A DNA stretch of 64,000 bases from Amia ocellicauda (GCF_036373705.1 NC_089855.1:4626501-4690500); one strand, 5' to 3'. Numbered from the stretch's first letter, positions 42,358 to 55,100 are shown. Made by a program: numbers and translations. Notes: a model not told the origin generated them from the letters alone.

Positions 42358-42647
42358 CAAGGGTCCCAACCCTGGCTTTTGTTCCAACTGAGCAATTACT
42401 TAATTGGACCTTAATTGAAGTAATAATCTGCTTAGATTTGACTTTTTAAATAGTGTAATAAAACAGTTGGTTCCTTATTAAGATATTTATACAATTCTAT
42501 ACTTAAAACCCCTACTGTTTAAAACATTGAAAAAGCTCCGATTTGGTTAATTAGTTCAATTAAGGGTTCAATTAACTAATTGAGAGCTTGGTTGCAACAA
42601 AAGGCAGCAGGGTTGGGGCTCTTCCAGGACCAGGGTTGGGGACTCTG
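42358..42647. mobile_element. Nonautonomous hAT-like palindromic element, copy 1
   Basis: Ends CAAGGGTCCCAACCCTGG and its near-complement CCAGGGTTGGGGACTCTG enclose inverted AATTAA-rich arms (ACTGAGCAATTACTTAATTG on the left, CAATTAACTAATTGAGAGC on the right). Two relatives are at 51603-51904 and 52699-52893. No target duplication could be confirmed for this copy. Confidence 0.65.
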
Positions 42648-43172
42648 GGCTGAATTCAGGGCCGAGTCGCCCCCTTCCCACCCGCACATCTGACCCGACC
42701 CCCAACCGAGCCTGTAATACCCTTCACCCTCCTCACTGTCGTACCTAAAGTAATACAATCTTGTTCAGATACAGAGGTCCCATGCTCTGGAATTCATCTT
42801 TCCACATTGCTAAATCATCATCTTCCCTCACTAACTCTAAACATAAACTAAACTAAACTAAACTAAACGTGATGAACCTGACCATCTAGTTTATTCCCAC
42901 AAATGTATCCCTTTGTATGCAAATTTATGCAAACATATCACACATTCACACACACATACTAATCAGTATTTTCTTTTCTTAATTCAATCGTTAGTTTAAA
43001 TGATTACTTACTACATCTTTATTTTGTATAATATTACTTTTTTTTATTGTATTAGTCATGTATTTTATTCATTTATTGTGTGGGATATTTTTTCTTAAGC
43101 CCATTTAGAGCTTCTAACCTCACTTACTGCTGACAAACAATCACCCTTTCCCACCTGCACCCCCCTCCTCAG
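42648..43172. other. Spacer upstream of the coiled-coil locus
   Basis: AT-rich DNA with a short run of TAAAC repeats (42846-42868). Ends with a strong polypyrimidine tract and AG at 43171-43172, the acceptor assumed for the next entry. Confidence 0.5.
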
Positions 43173-44917
43173 GTCTTGCTTTCTGCACAGCAGATGTATG
43201 AGGCTGAGATTAAGAGCAGATCAACAGGAGCACAACGAATCCAATGCTGCCCTTCGAGAAAGTGTGCAAAACCTACTACTAACGCAGGGCAGCAAACTTA
43301 CGGAGCTCGAGGCGGAGAGGCAGAGATATGAGGGACTGATCTCTGTGAAGGTGGCGGAGATACAAGATCTCACTAAGCAGCTCAAGAATGCGCTGAGAAG
43401 CAGAGAGCAATTCTTGAGGAAGACAGGCAGACATTACTATCTGAGCAAAGGTCAACTGCTTTGAAAATGGAAGAGAGGACCAGCCATGAGATTCAAAACC
43501 TCACTGCAGAGCTGCAGAAAGAGCGAGAGAACTCCAGGGCTGTTCAGGAAAGCCTACACTCCATCATTTGCACTCAGAAAAAGGCTCTAGAGGCCAAGAG
43601 AGTGAGGTGCGAGGATCTCCTTTCACAGAAGAGAAATCATCAAGAGAGGATGGCTGATAAAGGCCAGATCCAGCACCTCACTACCCAGCTCCAAAGGGCT
43701 CATCATGCTGATCGACTGCAACGTGAGGGATCGATTGCATTGCAGAAGAAAATCCATCTGCTCATTGAAGAGTCTGAGAAGCTGAAAGAAATCAATTGCA
43801 CTCTTGAGCAAGAAAGAAAGACGCTGCTGTCTGAGCAGAAGTCTAACGAATTGAAAATGCAAGAGCTGGGTGATGCTCTAGTTGACGAGAGGACCAGCCA
43901 TCAGACACAGATTGAAAACCTCACAGCCCAGCTCAAGAAGGCTTTGGAGACAGAGCGAGTGCGATGCGAGGAATTGACTACTGAGCAGGAGAAGATCAAG
44001 CTGCTCACTAAAGCCGCTGAACAAGAGAAAGCACACCAATGCACTCTTGAAGAAGAATGGAAGTCTGAGCAGAGGTCCAATTCAGAGAAAATTCAAGAGC
44101 TGAGTGATGCTCTCTCTCAAACTAGGACCAACCATAAGGTCCAGATCCAACAGCTCGCTGCAGAGCTGCAGGACGAGAGAGAGAAGTCCAGGATTCTGGA
44201 GAAAGACTTGCGCTCCATCACTTGCAAGCATAAGAATGCTCTTGTGCCCAAGAGAGAGATGTGCGAGGAAGTCCTCTCCAAGAAGAAGAGAAATCAATCT
44301 GAGAAGATGGCTGATCAAGCCCACATCCAACACCTCACCGCCCAGCTCCAAAAGGCCCTTGAGGCTAATCGAAAGCGATGCGAAATTGATTTCTGCGCAG
44401 AACATTATTCAGCTGCTCACTGACAACTCTGAGAAGCAGAAAACAATCAATCGTTTTGAGGAACAAATGCAGAAGCTGTTGTCTGAGCAGAGGTCTAAAG
44501 TGAAAATGCAAGAGCTTGATGAAGAGAGGACCAGCCATCAGTCGCGCCCCGCTGCGCAGCGTGTCAAGCCACGGGCCCTGGTCATAGGCGGGCAATATAT
44601 TCCAGCTCGCTACCTCAACATTGTACCCACCCGAACTACAAGAGGCAGAGCTCACCCCCAGAATCCCACACAGACCCGCTGACGGACTACACTGACCCCG
44701 GTAAGGAACTCACAATTTTTGGACTTCTCTTTGGATTACACTTGGATTGCAGGTCTTTGATTTTCACTCTTTCCTCTCAGTCCTTCTGGAGATTGTGGCT
44801 GATCCACAGTCCTGGGCCCTTCCAGACAGATCCCAGGGCACCCAGGAAGCGCTCAGTCTTCTCAAGCAGAAAGAAGAGATCGAATGGAGTCAGTACAAGC
44901 CAGCGGTGTCTGCTTTG
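43173..44917 (+). pseudogene. Coiled-coil gene with internal repeats, frame-broken
   Basis: After a strong acceptor at 43172, a long exon-like stretch (43173-44700) encodes heptad-rich coiled coil. It includes AELQKERENSRAVQESLHSI, QIENLTAQLKKALETERVRC and HIQHLTAQLQKALEANRKRC. The same module order recurs about three times (LLTDNSEK-like, then LSEQRS-like, then ERTSHQ-like segments). The frame changes near 43205, 43410 and 44390, and probably once more near 44570-44640. The longest single frame is 43461-44423. A donor at 44701 and an acceptor at 44780 join in phase 1 to 44781-44917 (VLLEIVADPQSWALPDRSQG and on). Unless the assembly is wrong, the frameshifts make it a decaying gene. I recognise no family; similarity to myosin-tail or golgin coils is only compositional. 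Confidence 0.55.
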
Positions 44918-45009
44918 GTATTGAACAGGGAGTATTTAACTCTCGATCTGCCACCCCAGCCACAGTGGAGAGCCAGTCCCCAGTTCACACCCCCTCCCCT
45001 GCATGTGCA

Positions 45010-45372
45010 CGCGCACACCGTGTACCGAGACGCACCGTGTACCGAGACGCACCGTGTACCGAGACGCACGCAAGCGCACAGTGTGATCTGAGACGCACAG
45101 TGTACTGAGACGCACAGTGCTCTGAGACGCATGCACACAGTGTATTGAGACGCACAGTGTAGTGAGACGCACGTACACACTGTGTACTGAGACGCACGCA
45201 AGTGCACACCGTGTACTGAGACGCACGCAAGCGTACACTGTATACTGAGATGCACAGTGTACTGAGACGCACACATGCGCACACCGTGTACTGAGATGCA
45301 CCATGTACTGAGATGCACAGTGTACTGAGACGCACACACACGCGCACACTGTGTACTGAGACGCATCTCCTT
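45010..45372. repeat. Minisatellite with core ACTGAGACGCACAGTGT
   Basis: About 20 degenerate copies of a 17-base unit (variants CCGAGACGCACCGTGTA, ACTGAGACGCACGCAAG). It directly follows the coiled-coil locus. The core recurs, in a TA-rich form, at 56540-56993 and 59480-59620. Confidence 0.9.
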
Positions 45373-47985
45373 CTGATCCTAATGAAAATAAACAAATGAA
45401 CGGACTACACTGAGCCCCGTCTCGGGCGGCCGTGGCGAGAGCGGGTGTCCCTGCTGGAGGGCGTGGATTGAGCAGGGAAGAGCAGGACCGCGCACCCTGC
45501 TGGTCTCCAACAGTCACACACAGCTGTAAATGGGACAGAAATACTAACAGTCACAAAACAACTCCACTAGCGAACTACAAACCACACTCCTCATCTACAG
45601 TATGGGGCTGTGTGTCCCACCACTGGCATTGAGGGGAAAGACATTTGCAGTATTATGAAATGCTTTTCTGAGCTTTCAAGGATTATTTATTAGCAGACTT
45701 TAAGTGATGAAAACCTAAAATTACTTTGTCCTGTAGGGCTCTTTAAAAATGTAATTTCGCTCTCGTGGGTGCAGCTGTATTTATCCACAATCGATATTCA
45801 CTATAGGAAAAACAAAGAGAGACGACATTTTGCCACAACGTTGTGTATTGAGAGCACAAATATATGTACACAAAAACACACACAAGTCATGCCGATATAA
45901 ATCTAGTAATATATGAGGACTGTATATGGATCCAGAGGACAGAGCCCTCCAGTGGAGACATAGAATAAAACACCCCTAAATATTAGTCCTGGAAGATAAA
46001 CCTGAGGGAGAATATGAAACCATTAATATCATTTCATCTCAAGGTTTGCCTAGCATTGTATTTTATTCATTTTTTTCTGCATTACAGAACCACTTAGGGT
46101 AATATAAACACAATGTAGGGTTGAAACATAACCATAATCTCCATCCTCAATATTATTTATAGCAAAATAAACCGTTACCTGCCCGAGCTGTTGTAGTATG
46201 AATGTGTAAATAGGCTTTATTTTTCTAATCCCAGAAAAATTAAGAGGACAAATGAGATTAGCTTTCTATATCATTCCAATAAGCACAGCAACTATATAAA
46301 CGCTATACAACGTGTATATTTACTAGACATCAATCACAGGCCGATTCCTCAAAGCACCAAGCAAAGCAAATTTAGTAAAGGCATTAAATCAGCTTTGATC
46401 GAACCCTTGTGCAACAGTGTGTTCTTGAAGGTCTGTGTTGAGGCCTCAGGTCTAAGTGGTGACACATGACAATAATGGCACCAAGTCTTAATGAATGAAT
46501 GAATGAATGAATGCATGAGTCCCTGAGGAATGACGTACGAATGGCTTGTGCACTTCCACTGAGCTCTGATGTGGATCCCATGTATCATGTGGCCATGGGT
46601 CAGACTAGAGGGTCTGTAGGTCCAAATCAGTTAAGAACCCCTGCCTTAAGGGATTGTGTACAATGATGAACTACACACACACACACACAAGGTCAACAGG
46701 CTTATGGGGGGGGCTAAAATATGGTGCCCCTTGTTTATTGAGGGCAAATGCACACCAGAGTCACAGAAGTGCTTGTGTATGCATGCATAAGGCTAAGAAA
46801 TAACCATCATAATCTGATTTACAGTTCAGCATTTCTGTTACTGCTTCACATTGTGAAAAGCTGTCAGAAATGACATGACTTACAAATAAATAAGTGTAGT
46901 TCAATAATCTCACTCTGGAATTGCCCTGTAGAGCCCCGTGACTAGAAGGGTGCTGCACAAGATACCCCAGTGTCAATACACCAGCCAGGGCAGAGGTTAA
47001 GGGTCTTCACTCTGTATCCTGCATTTTATTCATAAATGTAAAGTTACCAGCACAAGCACCTGTCATGAATGTAGGAGTTAACATTGCACAAGTTCAGAAC
47101 AAATCCCCGGGTCCCCACATAAACAGTGATATTGATTCTCCTCCCTGTGTACCTGCAAGCTCGTAATACCCTGAAATGAAGGGATTATTGTGATGCCTAC
47201 ACACAAATAGCATTGCTCACGACGTTAGTATATCCAGGAAACAGATTTCACATATTCAGAAATAAACACAACAACACATAGCAGTTCAGTTCTTTACCTT
47301 GTACCTTCAACTACAAGTCACTTATCTTTTAGACACAAGGGAAATAATAACGAAACAACCACTAACTAATCGAGCAAACGGTTATTATAATGCAGTGGCC
47401 TCAACGATATATTCACTGAGGTAAAGTTAGTCTACTTTTTACTTTGAATAAACTCCTAAAACATGATGGTAATAAACGAGATGTAATGCTTGCTTCAGCG
47501 ATGCACCAGAACACAAGCAACATTATATTAAGTTCCAATATACACGAGGTGAATTCAAACAAGTGCTACCCGAGCACAGATACAGGGCAAATGTGATTGG
47601 ATTTGAGGATTGAAGTTACTGTCAAAATTAAAAAAAAACAATGACAGCGATGATAAGAAACCCGCACCGAGAGCACAGACGAACGAGTCAGAAAATGAGT
47701 GCGTTGGACGAGATGGGGTAAATGCAAGACTGACGCCACAGATCCGGGAGATAATTGTGTTATTTCTATGTAAAGGGAATTACTTAGATTGTTTCTTTTA
47801 ACGGCACAAATCGAGCGCAAACGAATCGCACCGGTTTGGAGCGATTTGAGCGAGATGGGGTGGAGAGTGACGTCACACAGCCCAAAAAAGAATGTTTAAT
47901 ATCTCAAAGACCAAACCAGCACAAACGTTCATTTTTGCGGCACAAATCAGCACAAATTAATGGAATAGTTTTGGTGATTATTTAA
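45373..47985. other. Intergenic DNA without recognised genes
   Basis: Contains a short (AATG)n near 46494-46514 and an (AC)n near 46673-46689. A perfect CRE-type TGACGTCA lies at 47868-47875 in a GC-richer stretch. No exons or known repeats were identified. Confidence 0.45.
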
Positions 47986-47989
47986 TTAT

Positions 47990-48640
47990 ACGGAGTGCCA
48001 ACTTCACGAAGGTGTTTACTCTCCTTTTCACCGCCTCGCTGTTTATCTCTCCGTTCACAGGGGGGCCGAGTTATATTAATCCAACCGGCTATAAGACACA
48101 CTTGTTCAGTAGCAGGGTTATCTGTGCTTTGTCTACTCACGATCTTACTTCACACGATTGCAGCTGATCAGATAGAAACCACAGTCATCCCGCCATCCAC
48201 ACTATCCTGGAAAACGAAGTTTCTGATCCAGAACCCAGCGATCCTGGCGCGTTTAGTGGTCAGGGGTCAGAGGTCAGGCCCAGGAGAAACAGGGATTGGA
48301 GGGAGGAAATCACGTGGGAGGGGGTATAAATAGCGATGGCGGGGGTTGGAGAAGAGGACGCTGTACACAGAGGCTGTTGTTAGAGACAAAGCTGTACAAA
48401 TAATGTGCCTGAGCAACCAGACCAAGTGGCTGGTATTGAGACACAGAAAAATAGGGAACTTGAAGTCGTTGTGGGTTTATTGTTTTGGCGTGTGCTTGGC
48501 TAACAAAGCCCGTGGGGTGTAGAGACAGGAAGAATAAAGTCGACCTCCTATTTACCAGGTCACCTTGTCGTCATCGTGTTATTATTCAAGGAAGGTAATT
48601 AATTAACGCACTTGAAACGCTACAATATATATTCGCACAC
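47990..48640 (+). mobile_element. Possible solo LTR
   Basis: A perfect TATA box (TATAAATA, 48325-48332) preceded by an E-box CACGTG (48311-48316) is followed 208 bases later by AATAAA (48533-48538). TATA box, short transcript and poly(A) signal is the U3-R-U5 layout of an LTR. No pol or gag sequence adjoins it and the ends are not defined, so a real promoter remains possible. Confidence 0.35.
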
Positions 48641-50344
48641 ACATGCGGGTAATGTCAGACAGTAACTAAATACTGAGGTTTACTGGTAAATAACAAATAA
48701 AACCCGAGCTCTCTGCCACAATGCACCGCAATACTGACTTAAAGTAGGGGTCGCAAACTGGTTTTAAAATGTAATCAATTAAACAATCGGAGTTGTGTAT
48801 TATAAAGATGTTTACCTCGTTTTGTACGTTAAACATTTTTAAAATTGCGTCTGATCCCTACAAAGATGGCTTTTCTGTAAAACACGTGGTCTGGTTTTGT
48901 TCCGGGCGCGCGCTGGGGTCAATGGAAGAGGCGGGGCTGCGGTCACGTCCGTGTGGCGCAGATGTGCGCAGATGTGCGCAGTTCTGCGCTTCTCCACCAA
49001 TGGGTGGGCTTCTGAGTGAATAATGATTTGACCCGGCAGCAGTACTGTGTGTGTGTGTGTGTGATTTGTGTAGATCAAAGGTCAGATACGCGCGTCTGTC
49101 TTGCAGTGCATGTGTACGATTGGCCGATGCATACATTTCACGGATTTGCATTTACTAAGGTTATATTTATGCAAAATCGTTTAATTTGACCATCTCCATT
49201 TTAATCGTAAAACGTTTGTAACTGGGATTAAAACAAACTACTAATGAAATCGCATATAACCCCGCAGTGAGAGTCTGCGCGGCTGCGCTGCTTCTCTGTA
49301 AACACACTGAACTCGGCAAAAAGACTCAAAATGGACGGATGGTCTATACAAACAAAATATGAGCTGTATGAAAATACATACATGCTCAAATGTATAGCAC
49401 AGTCAGACACAGATCACTGACACTTATTTACATATTTAGACTACATTCATCTTAGATTATTATCAAAATGGACGGCGCGGCTCTTATATTCACGCTTATA
49501 GCAAAAACACCTCTGAACATGTCGGAGGCTGCGCACATGCGCAGTGTGGATACACGCAGAGCGGCGCAGCGCGTCCTAATGGCTGCGAGTTCAATTCCAG
49601 CTGTAACAGCTTCCACAAGACAAGAAAACAGCACAGGAAACAACGACCTGCACACAGGATCCACTAGCACTATGCAGCCTAAATAACTTACCTTACAATT
49701 CAACATGTGCTTTCCCTATTGCTTTTCAATGTGACATTTTAACACGCTGCACAGCGGTTGACATTGCTTTTTACAGATCTATCCACCCCTTTGCAAAACC
49801 ATACAACACTGCACCTCGTCTCCCTTTCAGATCACATCATAAAATAAACGTCCGTTAATCTAATTACCTGTAATCACAAACGATTTTGCTTTCTCCTTTC
49901 AAAAGATGCCTCTGGACTGTAGACTCGCTCGTCAGCATCTGTTCACAGAGATCATAGCGCGGCTTTTCTTCACACAGTGAATCACCACAAAATGGCGGAT
50001 TCTCCACCTTTGTTCAAAGCACATGCAAACTTACCCACACGATGAATCAAATCTACAATTTCTGTCTGCTTCTATAATAACTCAGTCCTCAATACTTTAA
50101 TGAATTCTGTTATTACAACTGATTTAGTTTCGATATTATTCCTTTAAACTACAACAGAAATAACATACCTCGCCAGGAACTCGTTTCACGGGATCGATCA
50201 CCTCGTTCCCCGGTTGCTTCAAAATGACCTGTAACTTTATTTCAGAGTCTTTTAGGCTGGAACAGAGAAGATTACATGGAAACGTGAATCAGGTCTTCAA
50301 AATCAAGACAGGCCTTGACCATACTGTCCGGGATGTTTTATATA
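48641..50344. other. CpG-rich unassigned region
   Basis: Clusters of CpG occur at 48895-48990 (CGGGCGCGCGCTGG) and 49500-49600 (GCGCACATGCGCAG, an NRF1-like motif). These resemble a housekeeping-type promoter or CpG island. Short open frames here (for example 49468-49686) lack splice or family support. Confidence 0.35.
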
Positions 50345-50348
50345 AATT

Positions 50349-50478
50349 GAATTTGTAATGTTTGATGCCTTTACTTAACTGTATTTTTCACTTTGTTTTG
50401 CACTTATGTTGTAAGTCGCCCTGGATAAGGGCATCTGCCAAGAAATAAAAATAATAATAATAATAATAATAATAATAA
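50349..50478 (+). mobile_element. L2-type LINE 3' tail, copy 2
   Basis: Shares TTGTAAGTCGCCCTGGATAA and TTTGATGCC-type 3' UTR sequence with the copies at 27319 and 61780. Ends in (AAT)n. Only the last 130 bases or so remain. Confidence 0.8.
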
Positions 50479-50755
50479 GAGTCCAGAGCATCACTTCAAC
50501 GTGAACAGGGGCACGAGGACAGAGGAACGTAAGGAGAGACCGGGTTTGAAGGGAGTGAGGACAGGAAACAGGAAGCACTTATTCACACAGAGTGAGGTGG
50601 ACGGACACAGACTGGCCAAGCATCGTGCTGCAGACGACTCCTTGGGGTCATTTAAACACGGACTGGCCGCGATTCTAGAACGATTTAATTACTGCAGCTT
50701 CCAAGACGAGTACATCGGGTCAAATGCCTTCCTCTCGCTTCTAGTGCTAGTCTAG
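50479..50755 (+). other. Unclassified open frame fragment
   Basis: An open frame from at least 50501 to a stop at 50753 reads LKGVRTGNRKHLFTQSEVDG and SFKHGLAAILERFNYCSFQD. The HLFTQ..VDG and FKHGL pattern recalls the tail of LINE-encoded proteins (compare RHFFTQRGV at the CR1 copy), but I cannot place it. It starts immediately after an L2 tail. Confidence 0.3.
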
Positions 50756-51130
50756 CTGTTTGCAATTTTGAACAGACATACCAGTTCAAGCCAGTCTTAG
50801 ACTTCACAATCTAATTCTGTATTATTTTCAAATGCCATCCAAGTGGATATTGTAGTAGCAATTAAGACAACTGAAGATTTGTCTTTTTGTTGATGGGGTC
50901 TTTACCTAAATTAACTAAATTTAACTAAATTATTCAAAGTGACACCTGCTATAACATATAACCGACTGCAAAATTAATTTGGGAATCGATTGCTTTCATT
51001 GTCCTTGCATAATACTGACAATTAGAAAACAAACAATGGCTAAACTTGACATCTAAAAGTAAAAGAAAATCACGTATATTGTTAAATACCTTCACACACT
51101 GCAGAGCCCTGAATGCTTCATACAGGACAG

Positions 51131-51154
51131 GAATATATATATATATATATATAT
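51131..51154. repeat. (AT)n microsatellite
   Basis: About 12 AT units next to the CR1 endonuclease fragment. Confidence 0.9.
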
Positions 51155-51159
51155 ATGAA

Positions 51160-51534
51160 TCATATCTTGTTCAAAACCCACAAAGATTCTGTTCCATTAC
51201 TGGGATCTAATTTGAGTTCTTCTGCCTCAATGTCATTTCTGACATATAATGTTACCCCAACCCTCCTAAACTGTGTGTATCCTTTCAACTTGTATTCATC
51301 CCCATTATTTTCTGTAAGCCATGTTTCTGTCACTCCTACAACATCATAGTCACACGCCAGCACTGTGGCTTCTATGTCTAACATCTTGTTCCTTATACTC
51401 TTGGCATTGAGGTACAAACATTTGAGGACTTTCCTACTAGCAGTTTCCCTTGGTTTTCCTTCCTTCCTTCCCACTGTCAGAGCTCCCTGCCCCCCTGGCC
51501 CCTTGTTTAAAATATTCTTAATTACTGTGCACAT
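51160..51534 (-). mobile_element. CR1/L2-type LINE endonuclease fragment
   Basis: The - strand encodes the start of an AP-endonuclease domain: LKCLYLNAKSIRNKMLDIEA, CDYDVVGVTETWLTENN and FRRVGVTLYVRNDIEAEE. These match the Asn, Glu and following strands of LINE APE domains. The frame is open for 125 residues, but the reverse transcriptase is absent. Confidence 0.8.
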
Positions 51535-51602
51535 ACGCTCTCCCAGTCAGACTGAATGCGTGTCTTAACAAATACCACACTGTAATAAAGAATTTAATAG
51601 AT

Positions 51603-51904
51603 CAGTGGTTCTCAACCCTGGTCCTGAGGGACCCCCTACCCTGCTGCTTCAACTGAGCTCTTACTTAATTACTTAATTGAACTAACAATTTCCTAAATCA
51701 GGGACTTTTATTTATTTGTAACAGTAGGGGGTTTACGTTAAGTTAAAGGAAATTATTATATTATTAAGGAACTATTTACACATTGTAAAGATTCAAATGT
51801 AATCAAATTAATTAAATGAAGGGTTCAATTAAGTCATTGAGAGCTCAGTTGGAACAGAACCCAGCAGGGTAGGGGATCTCCAGGAGCAGGGTTGGGAACC
51901 CCTG
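51603..51904. mobile_element. Nonautonomous hAT element, copy 2, with 8-bp target duplication
   Basis: Termini CAGTGGTTCTCAACCCTG and the complement of CAGGGGTTCCCAACCCTG enclose inverted arms rich in TTAATTA. Flanks TAATAGAT (51595-51602) and TAACAGAT (51905-51912) are an 8-bp duplication with one mismatch, as made by hAT transposases. Confidence 0.85.
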
Positions 51905-51960
51905 TAACAGATCAATCACACACAGAGAAAGCCAAAGGACATTTGTGTGAATTAGTATTT

Positions 51961-52013
51961 CAATCAATCAATGAATCAATCGACGTTTATCGTATAGCGC
52001 CCTTCAGATCAGT
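51961..52013. repeat. SINE/LINE tail fragment
   Basis: CAATCAATGAATCAATCGACGTTTATCGTATAGCGCCCTTCAGATC resembles the common fish repeat end (TTTATTTGTATAGCGCC) also seen near 9000. It abuts the presumed promoter of the exon-array locus. Confidence 0.4.
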
Positions 52014-52110
52014 CACGTGTTCAGACACGTGTTGTGACGGTTGCCAGGGCGGTGACGTCGGTCGCTAAGGACGCCGCCGCGTTCTGGGTGGCTACGTCAC
52101 AATGGCGCGC
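52010..52110 (+). promoter_or_regulatory. CpG-rich candidate promoter of the exon-array locus
   Basis: Contains CACGTG-like motifs (52014-52031), TGACGTCG (52051-52058), TACGTCAC (52092-52099) and a single RFX-like GTTGCC half-site. High CpG density and no TATA box. It lies at the start of the first exon-like segment. Confidence 0.45.
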
Positions 52111-55100
52111 AGTTCGCTCTCGCGGGCGCCGCCGCCGCCGCCTCATTCGCGCAGAGCTATTGAGTATTGCGTGTCGGATAAAAGCCGCTAGAGAATTCTG
52201 GAAAGCTAAAGAGAACGTAAGTAACCGTTTCCCTTCATCGATGTATTACAAACGAGGTTCAAAAGTCTTAAACCCTCGGCACTGAGATCCAGTCAACTCT
52301 GCACTGCAGCGATTTCTAACACGGATTGTCACAGGGTTGTATATTTGCATGTATTTATCCAAAATAAAAAACTCACTGTACGTTTTGGTTTGATAAAGCA
52401 AATTGGCAACACGTTGTAACACGTGTCTATCATATAACAGTGACTAGTGATCTGTTCTTCAGCATGAACAAGTCCGTAACTAATGCATCAACAAGGCCTG
52501 GGAAGTATGTGTTAATGTTAGCTAATTAACTAACAGAAAAAAGAGGGTTCATCAATGCACGAATTAGCTTACTGTAAATTGTGAGATAAGCGATATCATT
52601 ATTTTTTCGGTTTTTATTATTTTTCCATCTCTACCTGAATAGTTTAAGCCCACTGGCTTTTTACTGGACTGGAGAAACGTTACAAACTTCTTTCTGTACA
52701 GAGCCCCTACCCTGCTGGTACCAACCGGGATCTCAGTTACTTAACTGAACCCTTAATTGAACAAATAATGTCCTAAATCAGAGCCCTTTAATTGTAGTGT
52801 AAGTGTAGAATTGTGCAATGAAGTAACTGAGCTGGGTTGGAACAAAGACCAGCAGGGTAGGGGCTGCTCCAGGCACGGGGCTGGGAACCCCTGCATTAAT
52901 GTACACTTACATTTAAAGTAACTTACACTACCTATACATGGAGTTGAAAGCATTGAATAGCAGTTGTTTTTAGCTATTGTATTCTGTTTTCCAACTGGGT
53001 CCCCAAAACATTTAGCTGCACGGGGCCCCTGATCCGCTCTGCTGGGTTTTGTCTGATCCGTCTGTTCAAATGTGCTCACTTGCAGGAGGCCGCCAGCCAG
53101 GAGCCTAAGATAGGAGGACATGGCGGCGGCCGAACAATGCGGAACAACTACGGCGACAATAGCCAGGAGGTACATCTCACTGTGGGAGAGAGGGGAGGGA
53201 GAGAGAGAGAGGGGGAGGAGAGAGAGAGAGAGAGGGGAGGGAGAGAGAGAGAGGGGGAGAGAGAGGGAGGGAGAGGGGGAAGAGAGAGGGGGAGAGAGAG
53301 GGAGGGAGAGGGGGAAGAGAGAGGGGGAGAGAGAGGGAGGGAGAGGGGGAAGAGAGAGGGGGAGAGAGAGGGGGAGGAGAGAGAGAGAGGGAGGGAGAGG
53401 GGGAGGGAGAGGAGGGAGAGAGGGGCGACAGGAGAGAGGGGGGAGAGGAGAGAGGGCGCCACAGGGGCAGTGACCCCAGCCCCCCGGGGGCCCGTGAGAG
53501 TCTCCCCTGCAGTCCCCCAGAAGCTGAGAGAGGGAAAGAGAGGCGGAGAGGAGAGAAGGGGAGAGGAGAGCTGTGTACTGAGTGCTCATTTGCTTTGTGT
53601 TTGTGTTTTTATCCACTGTGGCAGGAGACTGAAGAGGCGTCTGTGGCCGGAGTTTCGGGCCGGGCGGCAAAGCTGATCCAGGCTGCAGAGGCAAGGGATC
53701 GGGACGCCGCAAAGTCAGTGACCCCAGCAGTCCACCTGAAGCCGGTGAGAGGGGAAGGGGAGAAAGAAGGAGAGAGGGGGAGGAGAACGGGGGAAAGGAG
53801 AGAGGGGGAGGATAGAGAGAGGGAGAGAGGGGCGACAGGAGAGAGGGGGGAGAGGAGAGAGGGGGGAGAGGAGAGAGGGCGCCACAGGGGCAGTGACCCC
53901 AGCCCCCCGGGGTCCCGTGAGAGTCCCCCCTGCAGTCCCCCAGAAGCCGAGAGAGGGAAAGAGAGGCGGAGAGAGGGGGAGGAGAGAAGGGGAGAGGAGA
54001 GCTGTGTACTGAGTGCTCATTTGCTTTGTGTTTGTGTTTTTATCCACTGTGGCAGGAGACTGAAGAGGCGTCTGTGGCCGGAGTTTCGGGCCGGGTGGCA
54101 AAGCTGATCCAGGCTGCAGAGGCAAGGGATCGGGACGCCGCAAAGTCCGTGACCCCAGCAGTCCACCTGCAGCCGGTGAGAGGGGAGAGGTGGAGAGAGG
54201 GAGAGAGGGGGAGGAGAACGGGGGAGAGGAGAGAAGGGGAGAGGAGAAAGAAGGAGAGAGGGGGAGGAGAATGGGGGAATGGAGAGAGGGGGAGGATAGA
54301 GAGAGGGAGAGAGGGGCGACAGGAGAGAGGGGGGACAGGAGAGAGGGCGCCACAGGGGCAGTGACCCCAGCCCCCCGGGGTCCCGTGAGAATCCCCCCTG
54401 CAGTCCCCCAGAAGCTGAGAGGGGAATGGGAGAGAGGGAAAGAGAAGGGGAGAGAGGGGGAGGAGAGAAGGGGAGAGGAGAGCTGTGTACTGAGTGCTCA
54501 TTTGCTTTGTGTTTGTGTTTTTATCCACTGTGGCAGGAGACTGAAGAGGCGTCTGTGGCCGGAGTTTCGGGCCGGGTGGCAAAGCTGATCCAGGCTGCAG
54601 AGGCAAGGGATCGGGACGCCGCAAAGTCAGTGACCCCAGCAGTCCACCTGAAGCCGGTGAGAGGGGAAGGGGAGAAAGAAGGAGAGAGGGGGAGGAGAAC
54701 GGGGGAAAGGAGAGAGGGGGAGGATAGAGAGAGGGAGAGAGGGGCGACAGGAGAGAGGGGGGACAGGAGAGAGGGCGCCACAGGGGCAGTGACCCCAGCC
54801 CCCCGGGGTCCCGTGAGAGTCCCCCCTGCAGTCCCCCAGAAGCCGAGAGAGGGAAAGAGAGGCGGAGAGAGGGGGAGGAGAGAAGGGGAGAGGAGAGCTG
54901 TGTACTGAGTGCTCATTTGCTTTGTGTTTGTGTTTTTTTCCACTGTGGCAGGAGACTGAACAGGCGTCTGTGGCCGGAGTTTCGGGCCGGGTGGCAAAGC
55001 TGATCCAGGCTGCAGAGGCAAGGGATCGGGACGCCGCAAAGTCAGTGACCCCAGCAGTCCACCTGAAGCCGGTGAGAGGGGAAGGGGAGAAAGAAGGAGA

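Noticed and set aside
44890..45517. Minus-strand frames of VHLSTQCARVCASQYTV type
   Set aside because: Translation of the 17-base minisatellite, with no gene-like composition outside it.
53120..53169. ATG with strong context (MAAAEQCGTTTATIARR) as start of the exon-array protein
   Set aside because: Its frame stops in the first 120-bp exon (RRLKRRLWPEFRAG then stop), whereas the other frame is open through all units and the last exon. Kept only as a possible upstream or alternative frame.
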